DNA of 64,000 nucleotides from Verrucomicrobiota bacterium (GTDB lineage Bacteria; Verrucomicrobiota; Verrucomicrobiia; Chthoniobacterales; Xiphinematobacteraceae): NCBI GenBank assembly GCA_023269545.1, contig JAHFTB010000004.1, positions 62,001 to 126,000 of the forward strand, read 5' to 3'. Shown piece by piece: positions 27,914 to 37,221 of this stretch (position 1 is its first letter; each line of letters starts with the position of its first letter). The notes under the pieces were generated by a model. It saw only the letters and a program-made list of their open reading frames with translations, ran no database searches and was not told where the DNA came from. The position numbers and the translations under genes were made by a program.

Positions 27914-28723
27914 CTAATCCATATTAGTGTCGCTTGGATCTTTTTCCTTTGTATAGCGACAGACACCGCGCTTCGTAGCCATTTGTATAAAGTCAAAGAA
28001 ACGCTGCGCTTCTATGCCCCATTCCCACTGCCTGGCGGCTTCCAGGGCTTGGGAAACATTGAGTCCATTGAGATAAAGAAGTTTGAAGGCACGTTTAATT
28101 TCCAACCGGCTTTCCAGAGTCAATCCTGCGCGTTTGAGACCAATCGCATTGAGTCCGGTAAGGGTGTTAGTAAAGTTTGCAATAGTGTAAGGAGGAATAT
28201 CCTTTGAAAAACGGGCTCCTCCTCGCACCATGACGTTTCTACCGATTCGAATATGTTGATGGAAAACGTTGCCACCTCCCACGACAGTAGCATCTTCCAC
28301 TTCCACATATCCTCCGAATAGAACATTATTGGCAATAATGGTCTGATTACCCACCACGCTATTATGTCCCAGATGGACTCCGCTCATCAAAAAGTTGTCA
28401 TCACCCACTCGAGTAGAGGTTCCTTCACCACTACCTCGGTGAATGGTTACGTATTCCCGAAACTTATTGCGGTTCCCAATACGTACCTCGCTATCTGTTC
28501 CGGGCTTAAAAGAGAAATCCTGGGGATCGGCACCCAAAATACATCCGTAACCTATGAAATTTTCTTCACCGAGGATGGTACGTCCTGTCAATACAGAACG
28601 GGCTTGGAGCACACAACCATCTCCGATGGACACCCCTGCCTCGACAATGACATAGGGGCCAATTTCAACATTTTCTCCCAAAACAGCCTCCGGACTGACA
28701 ATGGCTGTAGGGTGAATGCTCAT
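27914..28723 (-). CDS. lpxA: UDP-N-acetylglucosamine acyltransferase LpxA
   Basis: A 269-residue left-handed beta-helix enzyme, first step of lipid A synthesis: it transfers an acyl chain from ACP to UDP-GlcNAc. Hexapeptide repeats run from about residue 2 to 180 (for example IHPTAIVSPEAVLGENVEIG). The catalytic His is in LGHNSVVGN, and GNRNKFREYVTIHRG binds substrate. The C-terminal helical part is normal. The start overlaps the radC stop as ATGA. No lpxC, lpxD or fabZ is next to it, unlike many genomes. Confidence 0.95.
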   Translation of the reverse strand: MSIHPTAIVSPEAVLGENVEIGPYVIVEAGVSIGDGCVLQARSVLTGRTILGEENFIGYGCILGADPQDFSFKPGTDSEVRIGNRNKFREYVTIHRGSGEGTSTRVGDDNFLMSGVHLGHNSVVGNQTIIANNVLFGGYVEVEDATVVGGGNVFHQHIRIGRNVMVRGGARFSKDIPPYTIANFTNTLTGLNAIGLKRAGLTLESRLEIKRAFKLLYLNGLNVSQALEAARQWEWGIEAQRFFDFIQMATKRGVCRYTKEKDPSDTNMD

Positions 28724-29424
28724 AACATACCCGCCTCTCTAAAACTAAAATATGGTTTGCGACCTCCATCGGGAGAACCAATAATCACATGATCCATTAG
28801 TTTGATTTGCAATAGTCTAGCCGCTTCGGCAAGCCGTATTGTTAATTTGCGATCGGATTCACTGGGTGAGGGATCTCCGGAAGGGTGATTGTGCACCACA
28901 ATGACCGCATATGCAGAGTAGAGGAAGGCGGGACGAAATACCTCTCTCGGATGGGCGAGACTTTCATTCAATGTACCTTGCGAAATTTCTTCTATCCGTA
29001 GCATGCAGTATCGTGTATCTAACAAAATAACGCGTAGGGATTCCCGATGCAGAGATTGCATTTCTGGAAAAAGCAAATCAAAAGCCGTTCCGGGGTCATC
29101 GATTTTCAGACGTGTGGTGATACTTCCCCGAGCAAAACGTTTTGCTAATTCAAATGCCGCGGCAACTTGCGTTGCTTTAGCCAAGCCGATCCCCTGGACG
29201 CATTTTGTCAATTCAAAAATGGAGCATCGAGAAAGGCCGATGAGGGATCCATGAGTTTCCAGAAGATCTTTGCCCATGCGAATAGCACTTTTGCCTCGCA
29301 TTCCAGTACGCAAGAGGATAGCCAAGAGTTCAGCGTCGGACAGACTCGCGGCACCTTTTTTCGCAAATTTTTCACGCGGTCGCTCCTCTCTAGGAATCTC
29401 CGCCATACGTCCAGTGATTTCCAT
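28720..29424 (-). CDS. radC: RadC family JAB-domain protein
   Basis: A 234-residue protein if begun at ATG 29424 (MEITGRMAEIPREERPREKF), the usual family length. An upstream in-frame start at 29649 would add 75 residues with no family match and run into the polyprenyl synthase gene. The N-terminal helix-hairpin-helix region includes LSDAELLAILLRTG. The metalloprotease-like JAB motif is VVHNHPSGDPSPSESD. The old link to DNA repair is unproven; the function is unknown. It overlaps lpxA by 4 bp. Confidence 0.9.
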   Translation of the reverse strand: MEITGRMAEIPREERPREKFAKKGAASLSDAELLAILLRTGMRGKSAIRMGKDLLETHGSLIGLSRCSIFELTKCVQGIGLAKATQVAAAFELAKRFARGSITTRLKIDDPGTAFDLLFPEMQSLHRESLRVILLDTRYCMLRIEEISQGTLNESLAHPREVFRPAFLYSAYAVIVVHNHPSGDPSPSESDRKLTIRLAEAARLLQIKLMDHVIIGSPDGGRKPYFSFREAGML

Positions 29425-29519
29425 TGGAGTTAATATACATTGGAAATGTGCTCGCATACTCTTTCTTAAAATAAAGCACTCGGTTTCCAAAAAGACTTTC
29501 CATCGAACGAAGGCGAAAT

Positions 29520-30563
29520 TTATTTTGGGGACTGAATAGATCCTAGTGGGGTGAACATTGTTTGGAGGTGACAAGCCACTGCATCCAATGCTAAAACATA
29601 CTGATTTTGAGGAATATGTACCAGACATTCCTTCGCCTCTGCCACCCATCGCAATCCGATCTGCGAAGCGACTTGTACAGCTGCCGACGCACCCACCATC
29701 CGGACAATTGCATCGATATCCACGGTGCCCTCATCCAGGATGGGCGGAATAGCTTGCTGATTCTCTCCACTTTTTTGACAAAGCATTAGGAGCACGGGGA
29801 GTGTAAATTTGCCTTTTCTTAAGTCCGTCCCCAGAGTTTTACCCGCCTGGACTTCGTCGCCAACTAGATCCAAACAATCATCGTAAATTTGATAAGCAAT
29901 TCCTAATCGATGTCCAAATTTACGCAATGTCTCAATAGTTTCGGAGCTGGCTTCATTGATAAGGGCTCCCAATTCGCAAGCCACAGCGAATAATGCCGCC
30001 GTCTTCATTTCAATAATACGATAATAATCGGCAATACTTAGCTTCAAATCGAAGCGGCGTTGGGTTTGAATGATTTCGCCACTACAAACTTCAGCTGAGG
30101 CAGCGGCGATTTTACGGCTGATTTCCTGATTGGAGAAATGGGTGGAAAGTCGTAAGGCATGAGAAAAAAGACAATCTCCCAAAAGTACACTTAAGGCGTT
30201 TCCCCACTTCGCGTTAGCCGTAGGCTGGTCGCGGCGCACTTCCGCTCCATCGATAATGTCGTCATGCACCAAGGTGGCAATGTGAATCAGCTCCAGAATA
30301 ACCGCAAGGTCCACATGACTGGCTGTGATGGGGCCTGTTGTTCCTCCAGCCAACAAGGCCAGGGTGGGACGCAAGCGCTTTCCTCCCTTCGAAGCCACAT
30401 AGGAAATATATCCCTCCACGGCAGGATCAAAGAAATGCGATTGTTGGCGGATTCTTTCTTCAACTGAATAAAGATGGGGATGGATCAGTTCCATCGCCCG
30501 CTGAAAAGGAGCTAATACTTCGCCAAAGAGATGGGGGGCCGGTGAGGCAGCTGACTTTTTCAT
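29520..30563 (-). CDS. All-trans polyprenyl diphosphate synthase
   Basis: A 347-residue isoprenyl synthase that condenses IPP onto allylic diphosphates, probably making the side chain of menaquinone. The first aspartate-rich motif is LVHDDIID with the R-R of EVRRDQPT; the second is YQIYDDCLDLVGD. GGKRLRPTLALL near residue 55 binds IPP. Product length cannot be read reliably from the sequence. mqnC in this window fits the quinone role. It starts immediately after the SDR stop (TAGATG). Confidence 0.92.
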   Translation of the reverse strand: MKKSAASPAPHLFGEVLAPFQRAMELIHPHLYSVEERIRQQSHFFDPAVEGYISYVASKGGKRLRPTLALLAGGTTGPITASHVDLAVILELIHIATLVHDDIIDGAEVRRDQPTANAKWGNALSVLLGDCLFSHALRLSTHFSNQEISRKIAAASAEVCSGEIIQTQRRFDLKLSIADYYRIIEMKTAALFAVACELGALINEASSETIETLRKFGHRLGIAYQIYDDCLDLVGDEVQAGKTLGTDLRKGKFTLPVLLMLCQKSGENQQAIPPILDEGTVDIDAIVRMVGASAAVQVASQIGLRWVAEAKECLVHIPQNQYVLALDAVACHLQTMFTPLGSIQSPK

Positions 30564-31376
30564 CTAAAGCGAAGTCCGGAAGCATGAGATCACCTTTCTT
30601 GTCAGAAAAAAAGGAATAACAAGTGCAACCCCTATAGCCAAGGCAAGAAACGGATTGGGGATGGCACGTGGTCGTTCCGCCACCACCGCTTGAAGTCCCG
30701 CAAGAACTACTTGCCGCGGAGTTGCCATAAATGCAGGCATCGAATGAGTATGAGGGATACGTGGTTCTTCGTAGGGACGCGCAGCCGTCTCAGCAAATTC
30801 CGTTGGAATGGGACCCGGACATAATGCAGTAACAATAATCCCTTTAGGTCGTAGCTCCATAGCCAATGCTTCTGAAAAACTGGTTACATAAGACTTAGTA
30901 GCAGAATAAACCGACATATTGGGCAAAGGGAAAAAACCCGCTACCGAACTGACATTCAACACTGCAGCCCCCTGCGTGCGAAGCATGGAAGGCAATAGCA
31001 AATAGGTCAGATGCGTAAGTGCCGTAATATTGACATCCAGCATGGATCGTATCCGAGGCCATTCTGCTGTAGAAAATTCTCCGCTATCCCCTAACCCAGC
31101 ATTGTTTACGAGAAAATTTATGGGAAGTTGTTGTTTTTGCAACCAGTTTACAAGTTCCTCTCGTTCCTTTTCTTGCGAAAGATCCGCTCGATAGGTGAAT
31201 ACAGAACAGGCAGGATATTCGGCCAAGAGCCTTTCCCGTAAAGCTACCAATCGATCATTTCGCCGTGCCACAAGAACCAAAGTCTTTGCCACAGGTGCCA
31301 ATTGGTGTGCAAATTCCTCACCTAAGCCCGACGATGCCCCGGTGATCAAGGCCATACAGCCTTCGAAAAATTTCAT
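30564..31376 (-). CDS. Short-chain dehydrogenase/reductase
   Basis: A 270-residue classical SDR. The cofactor motif is TGASSGLGEEFA, the NAG motif NNAGLGDSG, and the catalytic Ser-Tyr-Lys reads NVSSVAGF then YSATKSYV. The C-terminal hydrophobic extension (FLALAIGVALVIPFFL) suggests membrane association, as in the YqjQ/DltE-like branch. The substrate is unknown. It is directly followed by the polyprenyl synthase gene with no gap. Confidence 0.88.
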   Translation of the reverse strand: MKFFEGCMALITGASSGLGEEFAHQLAPVAKTLVLVARRNDRLVALRERLLAEYPACSVFTYRADLSQEKEREELVNWLQKQQLPINFLVNNAGLGDSGEFSTAEWPRIRSMLDVNITALTHLTYLLLPSMLRTQGAAVLNVSSVAGFFPLPNMSVYSATKSYVTSFSEALAMELRPKGIIVTALCPGPIPTEFAETAARPYEEPRIPHTHSMPAFMATPRQVVLAGLQAVVAERPRAIPNPFLALAIGVALVIPFFLTRKVISCFRTSL

Positions 31377-31506
31377 AGAGTCAAAATTTCACCGATAGTC
31401 AGTTCTCTATCCAGCTAATTCGTAATGAGTAGTTCGGGTGGCGGAGAAGAAAAACACAAAAATCTGATAGTAGTTTCTAAGGCTTGAACATTTTCCATTT
31501 AGATAT

Positions 31507-31588
31507 GTGATGTTACGCAAAAAAGGGAAACCTTGTAGGTTAAAATGGTTTTTTTGCTCCCAGAGCTCCTAAAAGTGCGTAATGTCAG
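31507..31588 (+). mobile_element. MITE-like inverted-repeat element, copy 3 (82 bp)
   Basis: Ends GTGATGTTACGCA and TGCGTAATGTCAG form the terminal inverted repeat. An exact 8-bp direct repeat TTAGATAT flanks it (31499-31506 and 31589-31596), which is clear target duplication. It lies in the same gap and orientation as copy 4, 171 bp away. Confidence 0.92.
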
Positions 31589-31635
31589 TTAGATATTCAC
31601 AAGAGTTGCCTGAAATTTTTTTGCCACGCAAGGCG

Positions 31636-31674
31636 CAAAATAGAGGCCTATCTGAAGATACGGACTCTATTTTG
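31636..31674. repeat. Perfect 10-bp inverted repeat between two MITE copies
   Basis: CAAAATAGAG (31636-31645) and CTCTATTTTG (31665-31674) pair perfectly across 19 nt. The short segment 31597-31752 between the two elements holds nothing else recognisable. It may be part of an older mobile remnant or a hairpin in the purD 3' region. Confidence 0.5.
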
Positions 31675-31759
31675 TAACAAAGCCGGGGCTAAAAATAACG
31701 GTAAATTCGAACTCATTTGATACTGGCTTCGCTATATCTCGCTGAGAATGTCTTACAAA

Positions 31760-31841
31760 GTGATGTGAGGCAAAAAAGGGAAACCTTGTGGGTTAAAATG
31801 ATTTTTTTGCTCCCAGAGCTCCTCAAAGTGCATAACGCCAG
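31760..31841 (+). mobile_element. MITE-like inverted-repeat element, copy 4 (82 bp), inserted at the purD stop codon
   Basis: Left end GTGATGTGAGGCA and right end TGCATAACGCCAG. Target duplication is TTACAAA (31753-31759) and TTACGAA (31842-31848), 6 of 7. The right duplication contains the purD stop codon (TAA on the minus strand at 31842-31844), so the insertion left the protein unchanged. Its terminator-like face points at purD. Confidence 0.92.
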
Positions 31842-33128
31842 TTACGAAGATTTAAATTCGGATGGACACTCATCTGCCCCTATGTCGCTTCGCCTTTTCT
31901 GATTTTCAAATTGAATTTTGTCAGCAGCTTCATAAGCCGTTTTGACAGCCGCCGAAAGAGGAGTCCCCAGCGCCGTTACTCCCAGTACTCGTCCTCCATT
32001 GGTAAGCAACTTCCCCTCTTTGCGCACAGTGCCGGCATGAAAAACCACCACATCGCCAATCGATTCCGCCGGCTGGATGCCAGTAATTTCCTTCCCTTTT
32101 TCATAAGCTCCAGGATACCCCCCTGAAGCCAAGACAACACATGTCGCGCTCCGTTCATCCCACTCCGGCTTCATCAGAGCAAGTTTCCCTTGCTCGCAAG
32201 CTTCCAATAAATCGAGGAGATCACTCTTTAGTCGGCGCAAAAGTGACTGAGTTTCTGGATCTCCAAACCGACAGTTGAATTCAAGGACCTTAGGACCTGA
32301 TGCCGTTAACATGAGTCCGGGAAAAAGCATGCCGCTAAAATCAATTCCATCCACACGTAAACCTAAGAGAAAAGGATCCAAAATTTCATCCTGTATCTGC
32401 TGACGCAAAGAGTCGCTTAGGGCAGGACAGGGACTTACTGTTCCCATGCCACCTGTATTGGGTCCCTGATTGCCATCGAAAACACGTTTGTGATCCTTTG
32501 CATCCGGAAAAATCAGAGCGGAATTTCCGTCCACCAATGCATGGATCGAACATTCCGAACCCTTTAAAAATTCCTCAATGACAATGGACGAACCGGCCGA
32601 ACCAAAAAATTTCAGATCCATCATCCGATGGATGGCATCCTCTGCCGTTTGAAGATTCTCTGCAATGATCACCCCTTTTCCCAAGGCCAGACCATCGGCT
32701 TTGATCACTAATGGATAAACAGTGGAGCGACAATACTCCCGAGCCTCTCTACTATTTTGAAAAACACGTGATGCGGCACAAGGGATTCCATGGCGAACCA
32801 TAAAATCTTTGGCAAAGCTTTTGGAAGATTCTAATCGAGCCGCATTGGCTGTAGGACCAAAAATACGCAGTCCACTGGCACGAAACAAATCCACGATCCC
32901 CGCAGCTAAAAGATCGTCAGGACCCACCACCGTAAAATCAATTGCGGTTTCCAGCGCAAAATCTCGGAGAGCTTCCAAAGAATCCGCTGCGATAGCTACA
33001 TTTGTTGCTATGGAGTCAGTGCCACCATTTCCAGGGGTGCAATAAATTTTAGTGACACGAGGAGATTGCGATAACTTCCATACGAGGGCGTGTTCACGCC
33101 CTCCCGAACCGATAACCAGCAATTTCAT
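31842..33128 (-). CDS. purD: Phosphoribosylamine-glycine ligase
   Basis: A 428-residue ATP-grasp enzyme, second step of purine synthesis, joining glycine to phosphoribosylamine. The N-terminus MKLLVIGSGGREHALVWKL, the ATP-grasp parts VIKADGLALGKGV and VIEEFLKGSECSI, and NTGGMGTVSPCP and FNCRFGDPETQ are all conserved. The C-terminus is slightly extended (KRRSDIGADECPSEFKSS). The stop codon lies within the target duplication of mobile element copy 4. Confidence 0.96.
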   Translation of the reverse strand: MKLLVIGSGGREHALVWKLSQSPRVTKIYCTPGNGGTDSIATNVAIAADSLEALRDFALETAIDFTVVGPDDLLAAGIVDLFRASGLRIFGPTANAARLESSKSFAKDFMVRHGIPCAASRVFQNSREAREYCRSTVYPLVIKADGLALGKGVIIAENLQTAEDAIHRMMDLKFFGSAGSSIVIEEFLKGSECSIHALVDGNSALIFPDAKDHKRVFDGNQGPNTGGMGTVSPCPALSDSLRQQIQDEILDPFLLGLRVDGIDFSGMLFPGLMLTASGPKVLEFNCRFGDPETQSLLRRLKSDLLDLLEACEQGKLALMKPEWDERSATCVVLASGGYPGAYEKGKEITGIQPAESIGDVVVFHAGTVRKEGKLLTNGGRVLGVTALGTPLSAAVKTAYEAADKIQFENQKRRSDIGADECPSEFKSS

Positions 33129-33260
33129 AAAAGGAGAATACTCGTGTGGAACTCCTCATAAGTCAGTACTCAAATGCAGTGAGAAGAAGTAGGCGGCGAA
33201 GTATTTTATTTTTTTGCACAAGCAAGGCCTCCTAAAAAGGCCTCTAATAGCTATATTCCA

Positions 33261-34073
33261 TTAATACTGGTTGGGAAAGTGCTCCAGCGCCTGAGTCTGA
33301 TCCCAATTAAGATGTGAACGGATCGCCAGATCCATATAATCCTTAGCGAGTCCTATCGCCTGTTCCAAAGGACTTCCCAAAGCCAAGTGAGATGCGATCG
33401 CCGCCGAAAAAGTACAGCCTGTGCCATGAAGCGAGGCCTCAGGCTGAAAAGGGGATGCATATTCCCATTCACTGTCTGATGGAGTGACAAGAAGATCTTG
33501 GGCGACTTTCCCACGCAAATGTCCTCCTTTAAGAAGCAGAGCGACACCCCAATCTCTGGATAATTTATGGCCTGCCTGCTTCATTTCAGTATAGCTGGAA
33601 ACAGCTTGACCTGAAAATACGGACAATTCGTCCAGATTAGGAGTCAGGAGAGTGGCTAGCGGAATCAGATATTTACGATACGCCGATGTGACTGATGAAT
33701 TTATTAGAGATGTGCCGGTCGAAGCAATCATAACCGGATCCACCACAAGAAAAACCTTACGCGTTGTGGTCAGGCGTGTCAGAGTTTCAGCAACGGCTCG
33801 CACAATTGTCGGAGAATAAAGTAAGCCCGTCTTTATCGCTTGTATCGGGAATGCTTCAAACAAAAGCTCGATTTGGCGCACCACCAGAGCAACCGGCAAG
33901 GATTTAATTTCCACAACCTTATCAGGCACCTCTGCAACCACACAAGTGAGAGCAGTCAGTCCATAGCACCCCTGCGAACTGATGGCTTTTAAATCAGCCT
34001 GAATCCCTGCGCCACAACTACTGTCGGAACCTCCAATCGTTAGGACACAGGGTTTGGTAAAAGCATAGGACAT
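33261..34073 (-). CDS. thiD: Hydroxymethylpyrimidine/phosphomethylpyrimidine kinase
   Basis: A 270-residue ribokinase-fold enzyme that phosphorylates HMP and HMP-P for thiamine synthesis. GGSDSSCGAGIQADLK, DPVMIASTG, LLLKGGHL and the anion-hole GTGCTFSAAIA with the catalytic Asp position replaced by the family's usual Cys-containing form are visible. No TPP riboswitch is recognisable upstream, where the protease gene lies 6 bp away. No other thi gene is in the window. Confidence 0.93.
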   Translation of the reverse strand: MSYAFTKPCVLTIGGSDSSCGAGIQADLKAISSQGCYGLTALTCVVAEVPDKVVEIKSLPVALVVRQIELLFEAFPIQAIKTGLLYSPTIVRAVAETLTRLTTTRKVFLVVDPVMIASTGTSLINSSVTSAYRKYLIPLATLLTPNLDELSVFSGQAVSSYTEMKQAGHKLSRDWGVALLLKGGHLRGKVAQDLLVTPSDSEWEYASPFQPEASLHGTGCTFSAAIASHLALGSPLEQAIGLAKDYMDLAIRSHLNWDQTQALEHFPNQY

Positions 34074-34079
34074 TCTTTT

Positions 34080-34772
34080 TCACTCCTCTGATGAGCGGCG
34101 AGCTAAAATAAGATAAATGAGATTGCCCAGAGAAGCAACAAATGCGGCTACATAGGTGAGTGCTGCCGAATCCAAAACATCATTCACTCCATCCGTTTCC
34201 TCGCGAGTTCCTACAATGCCCATCTGATGCAAGATGACCTTGGCCCGCCTGGAGGCATCAAACTCTACTGGTAAGGTAATGAGTTGAAAAACGGTGAGTA
34301 CCATATAACAAATAATGCCGAGGGTAATGAGACCGGTGAAATGGAATAAGAATCCCCCCAAAATCACAAAAGGCAACAGTTGCGAGGCAAACTGAGTGAT
34401 GGGAACAATTGCCATACGAAGATGAAGAGGCGCATAAGAACGCTCATCTTGAATAGCATGGCCCACTTCATGTGCTGCGATTCCAACGGCTGCAACAGAG
34501 CTTCCGTTATAAACATCCGGGGAAAGGCACAGCTTTTTAGAAGAGGGATCGTAATGGTCTCCCAACATGGTATCGATAGGCAATACCTCTACCCTGTGGA
34601 TTCCCGCTGCATCGAGAATTTGACGGGCTGCATCTGCTCCCGTAATTCCGGAAGCAATCGGAACTTCCTTCCAACGCGAGAATGCTCCCGAAACTTTCAT
34701 CTGGGCGTACACTCCTAGAATCAGCGGAATTCCAATTAAAATTCCATATATTATTAAAGTCTGTGAATTCAT
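34080..34772 (-). CDS. Membrane zinc metallopeptidase, YugP family
   Basis: A 230-residue membrane protein with hydrophobic segments at the N-terminus (about 5-22), middle (about 117-160) and C-terminus (about 205-222). The zinc site is AAHEVGHAIQDE (HExxH), and a YGSSVAAVGIAAHE context matches YugP-like neutral zinc proteases. The substrate is unknown. It is 6 bp upstream of thiD on the same strand, which may be chance operon sharing. Confidence 0.88.
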   Translation of the reverse strand: MNSQTLIIYGILIGIPLILGVYAQMKVSGAFSRWKEVPIASGITGADAARQILDAAGIHRVEVLPIDTMLGDHYDPSSKKLCLSPDVYNGSSVAAVGIAAHEVGHAIQDERSYAPLHLRMAIVPITQFASQLLPFVILGGFLFHFTGLITLGIICYMVLTVFQLITLPVEFDASRRAKVILHQMGIVGTREETDGVNDVLDSAALTYVAAFVASLGNLIYLILARRSSEE

Positions 34773-34945
34773 GAGATGGTGAGTGGAGTACTTTTTATTT
34801 TAAATTGCTCTAATCGACTGATAATTAGACAATTTTCGGACGGTTTCGTTCAACCTAAAACGACAGGTAAGGAATATAGCGAAATTCCTATACAATGAGC
34901 ATGCATGTGCCTGCGATTTTTAGTTTAAAAGGCATTTTTAGGTAT

Positions 34946-36100
34946 TCAGAGTTCCAATGGCTTGGGCAAAGAGGTCAAAATTCGTTTTCCAGTGTGGGTT
35001 ACTTGCAACACATCTTCATGTCGGACGCCCCCGAGACCCGGAACATAAATTCCTGGCTCCAAAGTAAGGACCTGATGGGGAACGAACTGAGTAGCCACAA
35101 ACCGAGGATATTCATGAATTTCGAGTCCCAAACCATGCCCGGCGCCATGAAAAAATCCGCTCCATCTTCCTCCCCTCTGTTCGGTGGGGTAACCATTTTG
35201 TGCAAAAAACGATTTTAGACTCTCCTGAATTATCTGGCCACTGACTCCAGGACGAATTTGAGAAAATGCCCACTTTTGACCTCGCAGACAAATTTCCCAA
35301 AGATGTTGTTGAGCATCTGTCGCTCGGCCCCGAACCACAGTCCGGGTTAAATCTCCGAAATAGCCGGAAGTGGCATGGCGGGGGAAAATATCTAAAATAA
35401 TCAATTGATGAGCAAAGAGAGGTCCATTTCCTTTTTCATGCGGATCGATTGCCTGCTCCCCTCCAGCAACGATGGAATGATTGGATGCGACACCTCCATG
35501 GCTCACAATGCACATTTCAATTTCTGTACGTAACCTTTCCGAGGTCAACGGTACGTTGCCCCAGCGCAGGATGCCATTTCTTCCGATTTTAGTGGCACGC
35601 AAAACTTCAAACGCTCGTTGCATAGCCGCCTGCGTCATTTCCAGAGCTTCTCGCAAGTGTCTGACTTCTTCCACAGTTTTTATTTCTCGCTCCGGCCAAA
35701 AAGGCTCCGAGATACACTTTATGGATATCCGCGCTTTGCGCAGAGCCTCGGCTATGGATAACGGAAAATCCTCAGGCACTTCCACTTGAGAAATTCCCTG
35801 TTTTTTCAAATAAAACGCTAAAACTTTATTCTGACTTGGTGCCGGCTGATTCTTCTCTCTGACTTGCGAGGCAAGTTCGGTATACGAGATGACCCTATCC
35901 ACACGCGCTTCCCGTCGTCCGCGATCCAATTCCAAATCACTGAGAATCACACAACTTTTTCCCTTGTGCAGTACGTAGATAAATGGATCCGGAGCAAAAA
36001 ATCTCGTAGCGTACAGAATATTGGCATTCTGGTCACTGGCAGCAAAGAGAAGGCGCGAGGAGGGAGCAGACGTATTTTTTAACTTAACAGTTCGTACCAT
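34946..36100 (-). CDS. M24 family metallopeptidase (Xaa-Pro aminopeptidase-like)
   Basis: A 384-residue pita-bread-fold peptidase. The two-metal site ligands are visible: ILDIFPRH (Asp), YFGDLTRTVV (Asp), GAGHGLGLEIHE (His), LTLEPGIYV (Glu) and VRHEDVL (Glu). The N-terminal creatinase-like domain is present. Such enzymes release N-terminal residues before proline, but substrate specificity varies. It overlaps mqnC by 22 bp, indicating coupled translation. Confidence 0.9.
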   Translation of the reverse strand: MVRTVKLKNTSAPSSRLLFAASDQNANILYATRFFAPDPFIYVLHKGKSCVILSDLELDRGRREARVDRVISYTELASQVREKNQPAPSQNKVLAFYLKKQGISQVEVPEDFPLSIAEALRKARISIKCISEPFWPEREIKTVEEVRHLREALEMTQAAMQRAFEVLRATKIGRNGILRWGNVPLTSERLRTEIEMCIVSHGGVASNHSIVAGGEQAIDPHEKGNGPLFAHQLIILDIFPRHATSGYFGDLTRTVVRGRATDAQQHLWEICLRGQKWAFSQIRPGVSGQIIQESLKSFFAQNGYPTEQRGGRWSGFFHGAGHGLGLEIHEYPRFVATQFVPHQVLTLEPGIYVPGLGGVRHEDVLQVTHTGKRILTSLPKPLEL

Positions 36101-37194
36101 GTGCTTCGACGCTTTGGTTCATACCCTGCAGTGGAAATGAGCTCTTCTATCTCTTCCGCTGCCAGGCGGAAAGTAGTGCCCGCACTGCTCACAACATTTT
36201 CTTCCATCATCACACTTCCAAAATCATTAGCACCGTATTTGAGGGCGATTTGACCAATTCGAGGACCCTGGGTCACCCAGGAGCTCTGTAAGTGGGTAAA
36301 ATTATCCAAGAAGATTCGCGACAGTGCCTGCATTCTCAGATATTCCATAGAACCGACTGGTTCAGCCCGAAGCTTGGTCTTTTCTGCCTGAAACGTCCAA
36401 CAAATGAAGGCGGTAAAACCATGGGTTTCGTCCTGCAAATCGCGAAGACGCTGCAAATGTTCCATTCTGTCTTCCACTGTTTCCACATGGCCAAACATCA
36501 TAGTAGCGCTAGAATGGAGACCCATCTCATGGGCAATGCGCATTACCTCCAGCCACTGATTGGAATTACACTTTAATGGAGCAATGCGGTTTCGAATACG
36601 ATCTACCAAAATTTCGCCACCGCCTCCGGGTATGGAACCAAGACCCGCTTCGCGAAAAGTTGAAATCACTTCCTTCACGGGCATGCCGAATACCTCTGCA
36701 AAGTGGTTAAACTCTGGAGGACTAAATCCGTGAACATTGATTTGAGGATATTTCTCCCGGATATGACTAAGAAGCTTCAGATAGTAATCGATTTGCAACT
36801 TAGGATGATGTCCTCCTTGCAAGAGCACCTGCACGCCTCCCACTGCGGCAAGTTCGTCTAACTTCTGATCAATTTCCTCCAAAGAAAGAACATAATGATC
36901 ATTGTCCTTCTCGGTACGATAGAATGCGCAAAATTTACAATAAACATTGCAGACGTTTGTATAATTTACATTTCGATCAACGATATAAGTAACAATGTCG
37001 TTGCCACGTCCGTCATAAACATTCTTTTGTATCAAGCGTCTTCTGGCATCGGCAAGCGCTCCTAATGTATTAAGAGGAAGCTGATAAAGGAGCAGAGCTT
37101 CTTGTGAAGAAATGCGCCTTCCTTCGAAAATTTTTTCGGCGATCTTCTCTACATCTCGCGTCTGCAGAGTAGTCTCCATTCGTACATTTGTCAT
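36079..37194 (-). CDS. mqnC: Cyclic dehypoxanthinyl futalosine synthase (radical SAM)
   Basis: A 371-residue radical SAM enzyme of the futalosine route to menaquinone, cyclising dehypoxanthine futalosine. The [4Fe-4S] cysteines are C82, C86 and C89 in CNVYCKFCAFYR. The downstream QGGHHPKLQIDYY, PGGGGEILVD and MMFGHVET segments fit MqnC rather than MqnE, which differs in these places. No other mqn gene is in the window. It is preceded by rdgB (27 bp) and coupled to the M24 peptidase downstream. Confidence 0.92.
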   Translation of the reverse strand: MTNVRMETTLQTRDVEKIAEKIFEGRRISSQEALLLYQLPLNTLGALADARRRLIQKNVYDGRGNDIVTYIVDRNVNYTNVCNVYCKFCAFYRTEKDNDHYVLSLEEIDQKLDELAAVGGVQVLLQGGHHPKLQIDYYLKLLSHIREKYPQINVHGFSPPEFNHFAEVFGMPVKEVISTFREAGLGSIPGGGGEILVDRIRNRIAPLKCNSNQWLEVMRIAHEMGLHSSATMMFGHVETVEDRMEHLQRLRDLQDETHGFTAFICWTFQAEKTKLRAEPVGSMEYLRMQALSRIFLDNFTHLQSSWVTQGPRIGQIALKYGANDFGSVMMEENVVSSAGTTFRLAAEEIEELISTAGYEPKRRSTWYELLS

Positions 37195-37221
37195 AATACG
37201 CTCAGAATATTTTACCGGAAT

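Noticed and set aside
29425-29649. 75-residue N-terminal extension of RadC
   Set aside because: No family match and it would overlap the polyprenyl synthase gene; the usual length starts at 29424.
27054-34893. Shared string ATATAGCGAAATTCCT at about 27056 and 34878
   Set aside because: Only two copies, no terminal repeats or duplications, and the flanks do not align; probably chance or a very short relic.
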